This document shows positions 5,354 through 5,355 of a stretch of DNA of 5,355 nucleotides, in pieces. This DNA is from Candidatus Eiseniibacteriota bacterium. Lineage in GTDB: Bacteria > Arandabacterota > Arandabacteria > Arandabacterales > Arandabacteraceae. The notes under the pieces were generated by a model that saw nothing but the letters and a program-made list of their open reading frames with translations, was not told the origin of the DNA and searched no databases. Numbering within the stretch: position 1 is the stretch's first letter; each line of letters begins with the position of its first letter. Position numbers and translations under genes: made by a program. The DNA is taken from contig JAUXGG010000147.1 in assembly GCA_030622265.1 (NCBI GenBank), positions 1 through 5,355 of the forward strand, read 5' to 3'.

Positions 5354-5355
5354 CA

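Overview
The window looks like bacterial chromosomal DNA from an environmental, poorly characterised lineage. The start signals are bacterial: purine-rich Shine-Dalgarno (SD) sites, one GTG and one TTG start, and sigma-70-like boxes. A secreted right-handed beta-helix protein ends in a short Thr-Thr-Trp-Gly...Lys...Phe-Arg tail. From memory, tails of this kind occur on secreted proteins of FCB-type candidate phyla (Eisenbacteria-like), so I lean that way with low confidence. No rRNA, tRNA, CRISPR array or recognisable transposase or integrase gene was seen.

Layout, left to right. (1) Positions 3-887 (+) are the 3' part of a gene for a charged, coiled-coil-rich protein I do not recognise. Its reading frame is open to the window edge and may contain a small compensating frameshift near 96-131. 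(2) Positions 888-1183 carry no gene. They hold one copy of a degenerate repeat (about 911-990), a small hairpin, and a strong promoter whose -10 box lies inside a near-perfect 27-nt palindrome. (3) Positions 1184-2172 (+) are a two-gene operon: a Cro/C1 (XRE)-type helix-turn-helix repressor and an ImmA/IrrE zinc metallopeptidase, overlapping by TTGA. The pair matches the ImmR-ImmA type of switch, in which the peptidase relieves repression by cutting the repressor, and the palindrome is the probable operator. (4) Positions 2173-2417 are non-coding and hold a terminator-like hairpin and a compact promoter/SD region. (5) Positions 2418-3467 (+) encode the exported beta-helix protein, which has an unusual stack of cysteines. 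(6) Positions 3468-3658 are non-coding and hold the second repeat copy inside a pair of 9-bp inverted repeats. (7) Positions 3659-5353 (-) are the 3' part of a gene whose product fuses the C-terminal half of a class I aspartate-type aminotransferase to a domain of about 370 residues. That domain has a degenerate P-loop that I compare to the HPr kinase/PEP carboxykinase group.

The two intergenic repeats share 21 of 25 bases in their core and about 49 of 80 without gaps. They lie in the same orientation just inside the two flanking genes, so they bracket the repressor-peptidase operon and the beta-helix gene. Single 60-nt lines counted by hand give 63% GC in the left gene (541-600), 47% in the peptidase gene (1741-1800), 53% in the beta-helix gene (2821-2880) and 60-70% in the right gene (4321-4380, 4741-4800). 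This fits, but does not prove, an acquired cassette between two older genes. The most unusual items are the aminotransferase/P-loop fusion and the repeat-bounded block.
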